DNA from: Kwoniella bestiolae CBS 10118
Taxonomy: Eukaryota > Basidiomycota > Tremellomycetes > Tremellales > Cryptococcaceae
Direction: 5' to 3'
Assembly (NCBI RefSeq): GCF_000512585.2
Contig: NC_089245.1
Location: forward strand, 1,240,001-1,304,000
Length of the DNA stretch: 64,000 bases
Shown: positions 11,983-23,495 of the stretch, piece by piece
Position numbering within the stretch: position 1 is the stretch's first letter
Layout of the letters: each line of letters starts with the position of its first letter
Notes under the pieces: model-generated
Databases searched by the model: none
What the model saw: the letters and a program-made list of their open reading frames with translations, nothing else
Told to the model about the DNA's origin: nothing
Translations under genes and position numbers: made by a program

Positions 11983-12249
11983 TTGTAGATATTTGTCGAT
12001 ATACGAGGCAGTAGGTATATTGATTGTGACCTGCTCAAATGCAAGAACCTGATATATATTGGCACAGCGAGGAAGGGTCACCCCCACTCAAGTGATGTTG
12101 ATATCATTGCGGATGCGTCAAGATGAACTGCATATTATACATACTGTATATCACATGACTATTCCCTCCTACTTATTCCATCCAAGATCGGCGATCTCGA
12201 GATCCTCTAAATACAACATTGCTCTCTATGCTCCCGCCTAAGCTTAAGC
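11983..12249. other. Convergent 3' spacer
   Basis: Holds the 3' ends of the copper ATPase and the golgin gene. Nothing else is visible. Confidence 0.4.
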
Positions 12250-15200
12250 CTAACTCTGCAATTTCGCATTCAACCTCCTCAATTCCTGCGGGGTAAACCG
12301 CAGTATCACAGACATCACTCTAATCAGATTGGGTCTCATCTCTTTATGTTCTAAGAATTGGAGAATTACATTTCGGAGGTACTGTCGAATCCCATCCCAA
12401 TCCGATCCAAAATCAGCCTGATCTCATCCACTTGTCACGACAAGGGCGAGATGACCTCGTATGTCTTGTTAAAGGGGCAAGAACAACTCACCTCAAGATT
12501 TACCTCCTCCTCATCCTGCTTCTTAACCTCCCCAGCAGGGGAGCCCGAAGATATCGTCGGTGTACCTCCAACAGAAGGTGTACCCGGTCCACCCCCAGTC
12601 CTCGTACTAACACTCTCCAGGCTCACCCTCCTCTCGCTCTGAGCTGGACTATCAACAGATACAGGCGCAGGAGCGGGCGACGGGACCCCCGATCTGCTAT
12701 TGACGGTATTCTGAGCTGTACCCGACCAATAGCCCACACCTGGATTACGTTGTCTCTCCATCAATTGCACGGAGGACTGTAGCTTCCTCATTTCCTCTCG
12801 GAGGGTCTTGTTGGTTCCTTTCACTTGGGTTATATGATTCTTGGATTCTTCCAATTGGGTTTGGAGGGCGTGAAGTTGGGTTTGGAGTGAGGAGATTTCG
12901 TCTTTTGCTGAGCGCTGTGACATACCAAGAAAACATTAGCTCTCTACTTCTACTTTGCAGTAAGCAGTGACTCAAAGGAAGGACAACCATGCCCGGACTA
13001 GAGATCACTGATTACACTGGAGAACAACAAATCACCCACCTCAGCCTCAACAGCAATCTGTATATCCCCTTTACCCTGCTCCAACCTCCCCCTAAGCTTC
13101 ACCAACTCCTTCTCCAAACTTCTAACTCGCTCCTCACCATCCTGAATCCTACTTTCTCTTTCCTGCAATCCTCTCATCGTATCGTTGACTTCCATATCCT
13201 TTTCTTGTATTTGCCTTCTGAGCTTCTCCAACTCCCTTACTCTCTCCTGCAACTTCACTGACCATTCCTCTTCGATATCGTTCCGTTCAATCTCCAAAGA
13301 CTTGATCTTGAATCGCAGATCCGATAATTTCGATTCAGATTTCGCTTCAGCTTCAGATAACAATTTCTGTATATCTACTCCTCCCGATCCGTTCTTGTTC
13401 GACATCGACGTGGAATTACGTCTGCTACCCATGGGTGATCCCGCTGGACTGCCCCCAAAACCATTAGGTAATCCCAACATACTTCGATTGTTCGACGCAT
13501 CCTCCAATAATGCCACCCTCTCATTCGCTTCTCTAAGTTGGAATTCCAATTCCTTCGTCCTAGTTGACATCAACTCCATCTCGCTCTTGGCTGATTCCGC
13601 TTCAGCCTGCTTAGCCTGGAGATCTTCAAACGTCCTCTGTTTATTCAGATTCAACTCTTTCACTATCGCCTCTAACCCATTCACTTTCGTCGTCTTGGCG
13701 GATAACTCCTTAGCATGCGATGCTTTGGTAGTTATCATCTCCAACTCCCAATTTGCCTTCTTGGTGCTCATGTCCTTCTCGTATCTCTCCTTCTGAGAGG
13801 CAAGTTCTCTTTCGAACCCTTTTCTCAACGTTGTGACTTCTCGTTCCTTTTCTCCTTTTATTCGTTCCACTTCCTCAGACGCCCTTGCTCGCTCTGCTCG
13901 TTCTTCCGCTCGGTCCTTTTCGATCTCCTCCTTCTCCTTCTCGACTTTGACCAACTTCAGACGGACCGTCTTGAGAAGGGAGATGGCCTTGGTACGTTTC
14001 TCTTCCTCTTCTTTAGCTTGTGTCTGTGCTTTGGAAAGATCTGCCTTGAGCTGGTTGAGTGTAGTATTGTCCGTTGAAGATGTTTTCAACTGCTCTTGAG
14101 CTTCTGATAATTCCCCTCGAAGCTTGGTTATGAGATCAGCCTGAGATGACCCTTCTAATCGATGGGTGTCGCGTAGTTCTTCCATCCGAGAATCTTGTAC
14201 TGTGATGAAACATCAGTTTGACCCGTATCGGAAGGGGAAGGATATATCATATACAAAGAAGGTATAACTCACAAGTCAACTTATCCTGCAGCCTCTTCAT
14301 CTCCGCCGTAATCATATCGACCTTTCCATTTACCATTCTCACCCAACCCTCTAAAGCTTCGTGGTCTGCTATGCCTCCTTCCAAAGGTGTCAGATCCTTC
14401 AGCACTTGATTGGCCTTGTGCGTCTGTGTGAGCAAGGTAGTAAAGCGTTGAGAGAGATCTACATTTCATATCGACTCCATCAGTCATATGCTGCGGAAAG
14501 AAAACTGGAAGCCACAACTCACCTTCATACCGTCGTTCCGAATCTGCCAACTTCTTGATCTCCTCCCCGGACAGCTCAATCACAGGCTTCTCGACATCTC
14601 CATCCTGTCCCTCGACGATTGGTGTGATTTGCACTTCCACCGTCTCCGTATCTACGCCATCGACACCCAACCCGACGACTCCTTCTTTCCGTTCCGTATC
14701 AGGTGTAGCTTCGTGCAATCCCAATTTTGGGACCTCCTGATCTGCACAGGCATCGATGATGGGAGATGCTCCCAGGGGATCTGCGAAACCTGTAGAAGGT
14801 GTGGTGAGATTATTGGAAGCTGAAAGTGTAGGTGAGGGGGGAAGGGGATATGTAGCTGGATCAGAAGGATCGGGAGGAGGTAGAGGTGTGACGGGTTCTA
14901 AAGCCAATTTCGAGCCTCGTCGACCTGCCGGAGTGGGAGTGATGGCGCGTGATGGTGGGTCGGAACCGAGGGTGAAAGTGGAAGTAGGAAGTAGACGAGG
15001 GTTGGGTGAAGATGGTCTGGACGATGCGGGTCCAGCCAGTGAAGGAGAAGCGCTAGGCGACGCAATGTCTTTTAATTCTTGTTGAGCAGTGATTGCTGTA
15101 GGGATGGTGGGGGACTTGTTGCTGAGATCCTGTGAGCTCCTATTCCCAAAATGAAAGCTCTTCCTCAATCCTGATAAAGCGTTCTCAGCCAAATGCGCAG

Positions 15201-15492
15201 TAGACCCCACATAACTTCCAGCAGCTATTGATCCGCCTGTAGTCTTCGTTGGTGACACATTGTCGGTCTTCTTCTCTGTACTTGTACTTGCTAATGGAGA
15301 TGTAGAGGGTACAGGTGATTTAGCTATGGAAGGAGATGCTGATCTACTGGGACTTTCTTTGGGTGATGATACATTATTGGTAGAATTATTGTTCGCATTA
15401 ACGCTTAGTGCTCGGGCTTGTAGTTGTGAGCCGGTCGTTTCGAGTGACTTCACCGCTGCGTTCAGCCTGTCTTGGAGGGAGGTAGCGAACAT
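12250..15492 (-). CDS. IMH1: GRIP-domain golgin (IMH1-like)
   Basis: Five exons (14523-15492, 14273-14458, 13040-14199, 12492-12914, 12250-12381) join in phase to 956 residues. The start MFATSLQDRLNAAVKSLE is a short amphipathic helix, then ~300 residues are Ser/Pro-rich and disordered. From about residue 310 to 820 the protein is almost continuous coiled coil (for example KEREVTTLRKGFERELASQ). The last exons join as EEEVNLEYLRNVILQFLEHK and end RFTPQELRRLNAKLQS. This is the GRIP domain, with the invariant tyrosine, that binds Arl1-GTP at the trans-Golgi. Such golgins tether endosome-derived vesicles. Imh1p of budding yeast has the same order; metazoan golgin-97/245 are the wider family. The intron just before the GRIP tyrosine (110 nt) and the 125-nt intron 3 are longer than most here. 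Confidence 0.8.
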
Positions 15493-15788
15493 CTCGCGGG
15501 GACCATGAGACTGAGCAGTGAGCTGTGGTAATGGCTGTGGATGATTGATTGAGGTGTATGAAGGAGATTAGTTGATGAACGCGATGAATAGGTGTGTAGG
15601 TGTAAGTGATGGTCACACTCAACGTAAGCTTGGCGGTTATTACCGAGAACATCCTCACAACACTCAACTGGCTAATATCCATATGGGTGTCTGCCTCTAC
15701 CTTAATTGCTACTCTTATGCATACGCTCATCAATCCATATCAACCTATACATCCTTATAGTTGAGAGAGGACATAGCATCACAGCACC

Positions 15789-16844
15789 ATGGGATACTTT
15801 CAGACAGCTTTAGTAAAGATGGGTATGGCTCAACCAGGACCCAAGATAACAGCTCAAGATCGGGCAATTCTCGAGTGAGTGAGAGCTTGTTTATAGATTC
15901 GGTCTAAGCTGATGACGGGCGAGCAGTCTCAAGCTGCAGAGAGATAAGATGAAGCAGTATCAGAAGAGGGTAAGCTGTCATTTCGACCATACTTTTGAGT
16001 GCAGCTGACCGAGAATACAGCTTCAAGTGGTGTTGAACAGGGAGCAGGAAATAGCTAGAGAAGCGTTGAAGGCGGGTAACAAAGTATGTCATCTGTGCTC
16101 GATAATGGTATGAGAGCTGACCATGGGCATAGACACGAGCGTTGACTGCTCTTCGACAACGGAAATATCAGGAGCAATTGCTGGCTAAGACGGATGCTCA
16201 ATTGATGACCTTACAAGAACTCGTAGGTGATGATCTGCATATTTCAAGGAGGAGTCCAGCTAATCTGAATGATTCCGCTCAATAGGTCAGTACGATCGAG
16301 TTCACCCAAATCCAGAATACAGTGATGCATGGACTCGAGATGGGTGCGGATGTGTTGAAGCAGTTACATGCGGAGATGTCTTTGGAGAAAGTGGAGAAGT
16401 TGATGGATCAGACTAGAGAAGGTGTGGAATATCAACGGGTAAGTCACTCCCTGCCGTAGAAGGAGTATTCAGGAGCTTATCCGGTCGAACGAGTATAGGA
16501 GATCGACGAAGCTCTCATGTCTCGTATGTCCCCTGAAGAAGAGGAAGCTGTACAAGAGGAGCTGGAACAATTGCAAAGAGAAGCTTTGGTGAGCGCTTCT
16601 CATCCCACCTTTTGCCCGATCAACGCTGATAGACCCGTCGTACTTCTCACTACAGCCTGCTATACCGTCCGTACCGGATCAACAGCCAGTCTCTTTGCCA
16701 GATGTTCCGGTGGAAGAGCCTACTACAGCTCAGCCAGCTGCCGAAGGTACGTGGTCTTATCCGTTACAGAGTGTACGCTGATGAACGTTTCTGGCAGCAC
16801 GACAAGCAGAGCGAAAAGAAGAAAGAGTTGCAATGGCTGCTTGA
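15789..16844 (+). CDS. VPS20: ESCRT-III subunit Vps20 (CHMP6 homologue)
   Basis: Eight small exons (15789-15874, 15927-15969, 16021-16083, 16133-16222, 16286-16438, 16499-16588, 16656-16746, 16798-16844) join in phase to 220 residues, close to the family length. The start MGYFQTALVKMG offers glycine 2 for N-myristoylation, as in Vps20/CHMP6. The core reads KITAQDRAILDLKLQRDKM, then GNKTRALTALRQRKYQEQLL and VSTIEFTQIQNTVMHGLE, the Snf7-fold helices with the charged patch. A Pro-rich linker (PAIPSVPDQQPVSLP) leads to a C-terminal acidic/basic helix with the autoinhibitory MIM-type region. Vps20 nucleates Snf7 filaments on endosomes downstream of ESCRT-II. The divergent golgin neighbour is 296 bases away. 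Confidence 0.9.
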
Positions 16845-17148
16845 TACGAAGACGCTGTGTCTCAGTGTCGCTCCAGAATGCCGGACAGCATTGAAAGATG
16901 AGACTGCGTTGGGTGGTACAATTCATCCGATCACGGCTCTGTGACCGAAGTGACCTTTCCTTCCCTGCTATACCATCTTTACCCTCTCGCCTATACCTCT
17001 CGATCTGCTTTCAGACTCTGTCTTTCGAGATGTCTCGTCGTTTCGAATTGTTGTATTGGTATGATTGTGCGTGAGAAGTTGTATATCCTGCATATAATAC
17101 ATTATATATAAATATGATAATTGATGCTGTTTTGAGGTATTATGAGAT
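16845..17148. other. Convergent 3' spacer
   Basis: 3' UTRs of VPS20 and TIM10, with an AT-rich run (tatatataaatatg) near 17,102-17,116 that may serve 3'-end formation. No further feature is visible. Confidence 0.4.
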
Positions 17149-17922
17149 CTATCGACCGAAAGAACCGGTAGCTTGAGCTGCACTGCCCATCGCTGACATC
17201 CTCTCTCCTACTTTCTTGTTCACCTGCGAGATGACAATGTTCGGTCAGTATCCTTCACACGAAACACTCCAATGGATACGCCTGTTACACCCTGATCCGA
17301 TGCCCACTTCCCGTCTCTCCTTGACCGAAGATCGCCCAAATTCCATATTCCTCATGCCCTCGCTCGATCGATTCCTCTCTTCTGTCCCATAGTCCCAGTC
17401 ATTCCTCGGCGAAAAAGGGGATCTTCCAGTAAAACTCACCTCAAAGAACTTAGCGGTACACCTATCGATACACACACTCTCCCCCTTCAACAGATCTCCT
17501 TCCACGTATCGATGGTTACTTGGGTTCTGGGAGATACATTTGGCGTGACATGAGTTGACGAGTCGGTTGCTATAATCCCATTCAGCCGTCAGCAGCTTTG
17601 TCTCAGCTATAATTTCCATCATTCGCCGACGGTATAACTCCATTTTCCAGGTGTAGACGGATTAGGATGTACATACAAAACATCGGTAATCATATCTACG
17701 ATATATGAGAGTCAGCCTACACCGCCTCTATGCCTATGTATTGAATATTTGGTCTCACCTAGCTCAGCAACGGCCATCTCTATCTTAGCAGGATCTACGG
17801 ACCCTTCGACCGATCGGTCTGTTCGAGTACACAAAAAACCCAGATCAGTCAAGCAGATCGAGGACAGGATAAAATTCCACGGGGAGACAGAGCTTACTTC
17901 CACCACCAAAGAGAAACGACAT
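17149..17922 (-). CDS. TIM10: Mitochondrial intermembrane-space chaperone Tim10
   Basis: Five exons (17898-17922, 17759-17818, 17677-17695, 17440-17569, 17149-17223) join in phase to 102 residues. One exon is only 19 nt. The twin CX3C motif is intact, CHAKC and CIDRC, separated by 16 residues, and lies in RLVNSCHAKC and GESVCIDRCTAKFFEV. The C-terminus VNKKVGERMSAMGSAAQ is the usual Tim10 tail. Tim9-Tim10 hexamers carry hydrophobic carrier and beta-barrel precursors across the intermembrane space. The first exon encodes only MSFLFGGG and is followed by an in-frame junction to NRSVEGSVDPAKIEMAVAEL. Confidence 0.92.
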
Positions 17923-18355
17923 TTTTCTAGATTAGATTTGAGGAGATAGTAAGTTGATTCAAGCGTATGTATAGATATTTCTCAAGGAAAGCGAGTTACA
18001 AAGTCCTACATGGACGAGAATGATGGACTTTTTATGGATCATGAATTACGCAGCGGAAGCAAAATCCAACGGTGGAACGGTGGAGGTATGAGTGGCACTT
18101 TTCCACAGTCATTGAGAGTGGCAAAACATAGAAGGTAAAAGGCTGTGAGGGTAGAAAGGTGTTCCGATGCAGTTATACAAGACAAGGTAGAAAGGAGATA
18201 CTAGATGTACCTCCCTGTTCCCAAGATGACTTAGTTCATATCGTAATCTCCTCAACAATCTGCATACCCAATATCCAGGGCGTTATCGTTGGCTTTATTG
18301 TCAACGTTAGCTCGCCATCATGTCCACCCGTACGCCATTTAAGCCTCGGTAAGGT
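17923..18355. promoter_or_regulatory. Divergent spacer TIM10 / orphan gene A
   Basis: Upstream sequence of both genes. An open stretch at 18,159-18,368 begins with GTG and has no coding character, so I leave it out. No clear promoter motif is visible. Confidence 0.35.
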
Positions 18356-19373
18356 ATGGACGACTTGACTGCCCGGAGGAGAAGTATCAATCTTCATGCA
18401 CCACTCCCACCCAGCGATGGGAGCTCAGGGTATGAAGCAGCTCTGGATCGTTCTCAGCACAGATATAATCAGGTATATGCGCTAGAGGCAGAAGACTTTT
18501 ATAACAGATATTCTGCCAGAAGACAGAGCGGTAGGTGTGGTCCACGTGTTGATGAGGAGTGTCATTGTGCTTGGGATACTAATTACAGTACCATACTCTG
18601 TAGCTATTTCTCAAAGCATTTTGAATGAAGAAGAGAGAGATTTCCTCTCCGACTATTGTGAACGATCAAGGGATCAAACTCATTTCGGTGATGGTACTTT
18701 CATCTACTCCAGCGGTAAAGCCGAAAGAAAGGCCAATCTGAATTCCCTCCTACAGTACAGGAGTGACAGATACAGGAGAGGAAGTGTCCTTAGTAATCGG
18801 TTCACTGTGCCAGGCAAGAACAGAAATATCGTTACCACTCCCACGACATACACGGATGCGCAAGGTCATATAAAAGAAGATGTGCATAAGGTATTCAGAG
18901 TGCAATGGGGTACAGGATCCATCCCAGGGTACTTCAGATCATATCGCGGGTCGACCGGTGGAGTATTCGAGAGTCGAAATCTCATGGGATCAGCTAATAT
19001 CCAAGTGGAATCACACGATCTCACCCATGTGAAACCTTTCGATCTCTCCCTTGCGGATCCTTTCGATCCGAAAGACGGTACCTTGGCACTTACCCTCATT
19101 AGTCTTCATGACTATCTGCGAGATCTCAGAGATGGAGAAGAAGCTGGGTGGGTTGAGACCGCGTTAAAAGATGCTTGTGAATATAGTTGTTACCAGTCGA
19201 AGAGCGGGGTATTATCGATTTATCCGAGTTCAAGAGTTCCGCCAGTGATTATCGACATGATACCTGCTGCTCTGACCCGGGAAGATCGGACCACCATTGC
19301 ACGACGACGATTAGACACCTGTGCGAGACTCACTATCCATCCGTTAGAGCTTCACGATGGACCAAAGTCTTGA
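18356..19373 (+). CDS. Orphan protein A, unknown
   Basis: Two exons, 18356-18530 and 18589-19373, join in phase to 319 residues. The ATG at 18356 is the first after an in-frame stop. Splicing removes a hydrophobic stretch (VIVLGILITV) that would otherwise look like a signal anchor, so the product is probably soluble. I recognise no family. Visible features are a helical segment (SQSILNEEERDFLSDYCER), a Gly/Tyr-rich central part (WGTGSIPGYFRSYRGSTGG) and ISLHDYLRDLRDGEEAGWVE near residue 245. Four cysteines cluster in the C-terminal third. It is the first of three unrelated orphan genes in one orientation, set in unusually wide spacers. Confidence 0.55.
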
Positions 19374-20790
19374 CTGAATAGGACAAATGGAGACAATGCT
19401 CGGTTCTTCAATCTATGCATCCACAGCTCTGCGAGATGCCCAAGCGGTATGCGACCTTAAAGCCACTGACTCATTTGTGTCGAAGAGAAAGCTACCCCGC
19501 AGGTCCTAAGCAGACACTCTCGTAAAATGTAAACAATCGGAATTGTCATAGATGACATTCTCGCACTAGTATATAAGCAGATTCAATCCGGATCCAGCGG
19601 ATTTAATATTGTACCCTTTTGGTCAGTGCGTTTACACAGCTGCTTATGTGCATCCGTTACAGGAACCCAAATGCAAAGGAAATACCCGGTTGACATCCTT
19701 CTCTCATAAGTGGATTTTTGAGTCCATGCACGAGTGACTTCATGACCAGGTGCATGTCCATACTGTCAGGCAATGTCACAGATTGGCATTGGCCGGACTC
19801 AGTGGGAGGTACAGGATAAAGGCTCGCTTCCATGAGAAAAAGCTGAGGAGATCTGGGTTGCCTCTGCCAGATCCGCGTGAAGGTATGATAGGAGCCTTGC
19901 TCGATGCTCCTACGTATGAGAACCTCACAAAGAGACAAGGTTTTCAGATCTTCCCTTTTTGTCATCTCCTAGCGCCCGGCGGATCACGCAGAAGACCAAA
20001 GAGAAGCATGAGAGGATAAAGAGCTATGACGCTGGATGTGGTGTGTTTAGCAAGAAAGGATGGACTGTGTGAAGCTCCCTTCTTAACCCGTATCAAGACT
20101 CAGTGAGACAGATAGTCGGGGGAATCTGTAATCAAGCCTCGCCCTCGCAAATGCATAGAACAGGTGAGGAAGCACTCTTTCTGACGATTACCATGTTGCC
20201 AAGTTGACTCGGCTCATTTCCACTTCAACAGTCTGACACAGTAGCATCCTTGGGCGCATCTCTCCTGTCGATCTTTCCACAAGAAGTCTAGGCTCTTACA
20301 GTACAATTCGAGTTAAACAAATCGCTCGATATCTAGACAAAAAGGCTCTCCCCTCCTTTCTGACCGTACGGCTGTTTCTAGACCAGTCTTGAGAATGCGT
20401 TTATCAGGCGACGCAAGCGTAAGATGCCCGAAGAGGAGAATTGGCTCTCTGAAACACCCCTTGTGATGAAAAGAGCTCCCAAGGCTAGATCCTCTTGGCA
20501 ATGCATATGAAGTTGGCGCATTTCCCAATGCAAGAGCTCAACTTTCTTCTGATCTCCATTTTGGCACATCCACCGCACGGTCAGACCATATCCCTTGTAG
20601 TTACTAAACTCGCTCCTTTTTCTTGCAAGAAGCCTTTGCGAGTAGGGACTTTGAGCGAAGGACGTGACTTCCCTGTCATCTCATGCATATATATCCTCGA
20701 AGAGATCAATCCTTCCGACAGGTGTGTTATTGCAAGAGTCTTTTTGCCACTCATCAAAGTCATTTCCGAAGAATATTTTCGTTTGTTATC
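19374..20790. other. 1.4-kb spacer with decayed-looking sequence
   Basis: No spliceable gene was found. Short ORFs on both strands (19,657-19,965 minus; 20,495-20,794 plus) have no supported continuation. The stretch contains the first copy of a diverged repeat at 19,561-19,653. It may hold remnants of former genes, as its ORF content is ragged but not clearly random. Confidence 0.35.
19561..19653 (+). repeat. Diverged repeat, copy 1
   Basis: Runs from cactagtatataagcag to agctgcttatgtgcatc. It aligns along its whole length with 21,711-21,808, with shared blocks cactag, atataagca, ggatccag and ctgcttatg.gcatc in the same order. It includes a TATA-like tatataa. Confidence 0.55.
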
Positions 20791-21463
20791 ATGAGTGAGT
20801 AGCAACTGTTCCTCTTGAACGGAGATTCAACCGGGGCTCGCTTGCCCAACGCTAACATTTGCTTGCAAAACAGGACGACATCAATTTCACTCAAGCGCCG
20901 GATCCGGGTGGAAATTGAGCTTCTCAAAAGAAAGCCTAAATTTGAGGCAATATCTGGAAAAGATAGGTAAAACTTCCAGATTGACTGACACCAACAACCC
21001 ATCAACTATACCCACTGTATTTGGGGGAACGATCAGAGAAAGTGAAGGGGGAGGGGGGATATCCTTCGTCAGTACGTCGGATATTGGTCCCGTCAAAGGT
21101 TCGCTGGCGCCCGTCGGCGGTGGTCCAGCTCCGACTTATAATGTCTCTTTGACGATGGAGATGGTGGCGACTACCACAGACGATTTGTCCAAATACAAGA
21201 TCCCCTCGGGAACCAAAGCTACCTTGTCCGTCAACAAGCTGAATGAGGATGCTACAACCAAAGCGGTCCTTGATGAGGTCCCTGAGTACGTGCTCCCCAC
21301 CGCTGGGATTACCAGTGGCTCGGAAGTGTACAGCCACAAAGCTGAACAGGGCTATATCAACTTTGGAACGCAAATTGGCACTCTCTCCTGGAACGGCCAG
21401 TCTCAGGAGGGCATCCCATTTTCCTTAGGCTTCCGTCCAAAGGTCACAGGCCGGGACGATTGA
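20791..21463 (+). CDS. Orphan protein B, unknown
   Basis: The best model has a four-base coding first exon, 20791-20794 (ATGA), a 79-nt intron with canonical GTGAGT, a GCTAAC branch site and CAG, then exon 2 at 20874-21463. It gives 197 residues. An alternative start inside exon 2 would need a non-ATG codon. I recognise no family. The N-terminus is basic (MRRHQFHSSAGSGWKLSFSK). A glycine-rich patch (GGTIRESEGGGGISF) is followed by beta-like segments YNVSLTMEMVATTTDD, TKATLSVNKLNEDATTKAVL and QGYINFGTQIGTLSWNGQ. The alternating pattern suggests a small all-beta domain. Neighbours A and C are equally anonymous. Confidence 0.5.
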
Positions 21464-21710
21464 TTTGGCAAGGTTTGGGCGATAAGGACACCTTGAATCT
21501 TGAATTACATAGTTTAGTTTCTTATCATTACCTCCCGTAGATGTGAGCAAAGCAGAGTGAAAGAAAATCCGAAAGACAGTTGATAAAGCGAAATAACCTT
21601 CAAATTTAGCCAATTAGTTGCATCTCTATGTCTGTCTATATGCACTTCATCGCCTCAGCGAGAAGTTATCCGAGTATTGGAGAGTGTCATGGTATAGCAT
21701 GTCCCGTGTT

Positions 21711-21808
21711 CGTCACTAGGATATAAGCAAAGGCAATCTGGATCCAGTCGATTGGTCATCGTGCCTTGCCTTCTGGCGAGTGCTTTTGTGCGACTGCTTA
21801 TGCGCATC
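21711..21808 (+). repeat. Diverged repeat, copy 2
   Basis: Partner of the copy at 19,561-19,653, same orientation, about 2.15 kb apart. Similarity is roughly 65-70 percent by eye with a few small indels and ends at gcgcatcaa. Confidence 0.55.
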
Positions 21809-21995
21809 AACTTCTTAGGATCTTTTTTATGGCAGTCCCTTGTTAGAATGACGACAAACTTCGAAGCGATCTCGCATGCCTGCACCTGCACGAAGGTCGT
21901 GAGAAGATGATCCTTTCTCTTGGGAAGTCAGCCTCCAGCAGAGGGTCCCTTGTTAGACCGTCTACGCCAATCCGCCCATGGGAGCAGACCTGACT

Positions 21996-22004
21996 GATAT
22001 ATAG
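21996..22004 (+). promoter_or_regulatory. Candidate TATA element of orphan gene C
   Basis: The sequence gatatatag lies about 90 bases before the ATG at 22092. Its position is suitable; no other support. Confidence 0.3.
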
Positions 22005-22091
22005 CCTCTGATTTTGACTTCTACTGTCAGGTCAACTGCGCTTTAAATTCTCATTCAAGAACGCAACAAGCACCGTCAAATCCTTCACAGG

Positions 22092-23101
22092 ATGTCCAAT
22101 CAATCTCAATGGATCTGTAAGTCTTACCTGCCCCCTCCGTGTATTTGTAGCGTTAGCGTTCGACCTGGCTGTAACTGCCCGTACTTCATTCATAACAACG
22201 TGTACAGGCTGATACTCCTCACCTCATCAACACAGCCATAGTCATCACCAACGATTTCCTCCCCCAGCTTGACAAAGCTAAACCGAGTGAGCGTCAATTT
22301 GTCGGGTGGTACAAATTCCACGTTGATGCTCTCAACGACGACTTCACGGTGTATGACGTGCTCTCGAAATATGATCAGCCAAGCGAGGCGTACCAACACT
22401 CCCAGCGTGATAAGACCGTAAGGTTGTTTGCCGAAGGGGATATACCCATCGAGATTAAAGACGAAACTGTCTCTGTCTCTGTACCTGATGGCAAGACAAT
22501 TTCGCTCAAGAGTTACCAGGCCTTCGGATGGGACACGATACCCTTGAGCGGGACAATGTATATGGAATTGGACAATGATAATCGATATCAGCTTGGGAGA
22601 ACCACAAAGAATCTTCGTATAACCCCTAGGAGGATCTTACTTGAGAGATCTGATATGAGGAATGGAAAGTACTGGGTAAAATCCAAGGGGCTGAAAGAAG
22701 GTCTAGGTGGTCTCGGTGATTCGCACAGGGAGGGTCACCTTGATAGCTCATCCTCGAACAATATTCCTGATGATATACCCGGGGGGTATACTACTGATGA
22801 ATCATCCAGGAATGTGATAATCGATAGTTCGTCAACCAACGAAGATTCTGACGGATCGTCCAGAAAAACCTTACTCGCGAAAATGATGATCAAATCAGAA
22901 TGGCGGGCTTACGTCAATCCGGAGGTTGAAGGGGTCTTGGAGTTCGAACCTAATCGAGAGAAGCCTCTTGAGATCACCGATTTGGTAGCTGGATCTTTAC
23001 ACTACAGAAGGATGGGCACGGATCATCTCAGGGCTGGCGACCAGACCGCGTGGTCGGACTATGGTAGTGTTGATTCAGATTTTGAGATCAAGGAGATTTA
23101 G
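22092..23101 (+). CDS. Orphan protein C, unknown
   Basis: Exon 1 is 22092-22116 and exon 2 is 22236-23101, giving 296 residues beginning MSNQSQWISIVITNDFL. The 119-nt intron is the only simple GT...CAG choice that keeps the frame; a pair of shorter introns around a tiny exon is not excluded. No family is recognised. The first ~140 residues look globular (ERQFVGWYKFHVDALNDDFT, YQAFGWDTIPLSGTMYMELD). A Ser/Asp-rich linker follows (residues ~165-215). A final segment, WRAYVNPEVEGVLEFEPNR and LVAGSLHYRRMGTDHL, ends in an acidic tail. Nothing indicates membrane insertion or secretion. Confidence 0.55.
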
Positions 23102-23495
23102 CTTTCATTTTGGGAACGGTAAATCTGAAGGTCATTAATATCTCCATCAAGTCATGTACTTGATCCATGTGTTACGTGTTAATGTTATGAATTCGGATTT
23201 GATTAGTCCTATCACCATATGTAAATGGTGCACACATTAATCGGTCAGTGCGTGGTCAGCGCACCAGTCTACGAATCTGCTATTCGATCCTTTGTGTCGT
23301 TCACACAGAACACGATGTATCGGCCAGATTCATGCAAGGATCCAAACAAATTACTATACGAAATACCAATAGAAGGACAAAGAACAAGGAAAGAAAATTT
23401 GGTTCGCAGGTGGGGGGTAGGTATTGGTAAAATCCCGAATTCCGTTGTTTAATCTATTATACACATTGTTATGCTTTCAAAGGGTAACCCAACAT
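23102..23495. other. Convergent 3' spacer
   Basis: AT-rich 3' flank of orphan C and IPL1. A short plus-strand ORF (23,225-23,452) lies here without coding support. Nothing else is visible. Confidence 0.4.

Larger units (their letters stand above)
21464..22091. other. Spacer with repeat copy 2 and promoter of orphan C
   Basis: Contains the second copy of the diverged repeat and, close to the next ATG, a TATA-like element. A minus-strand ORF over the repeat (21,655-21,891) matches the same region of copy 1 only over about 13 codons and then loses frame. Confidence 0.4.

Noticed and set aside
18537..18600. Apparent signal anchor (VIVLGILITV) at the start of a long ORF
   Set aside because: The ORF begins with GTG, and a clean 58-nt intron removes this stretch and joins an ATG-led exon in phase.
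19561..21808. Transposon or LTR interpretation of the diverged repeat
   Set aside because: No terminal inverted repeats, target duplications or polymerase/integrase ORFs were seen between or around the copies.
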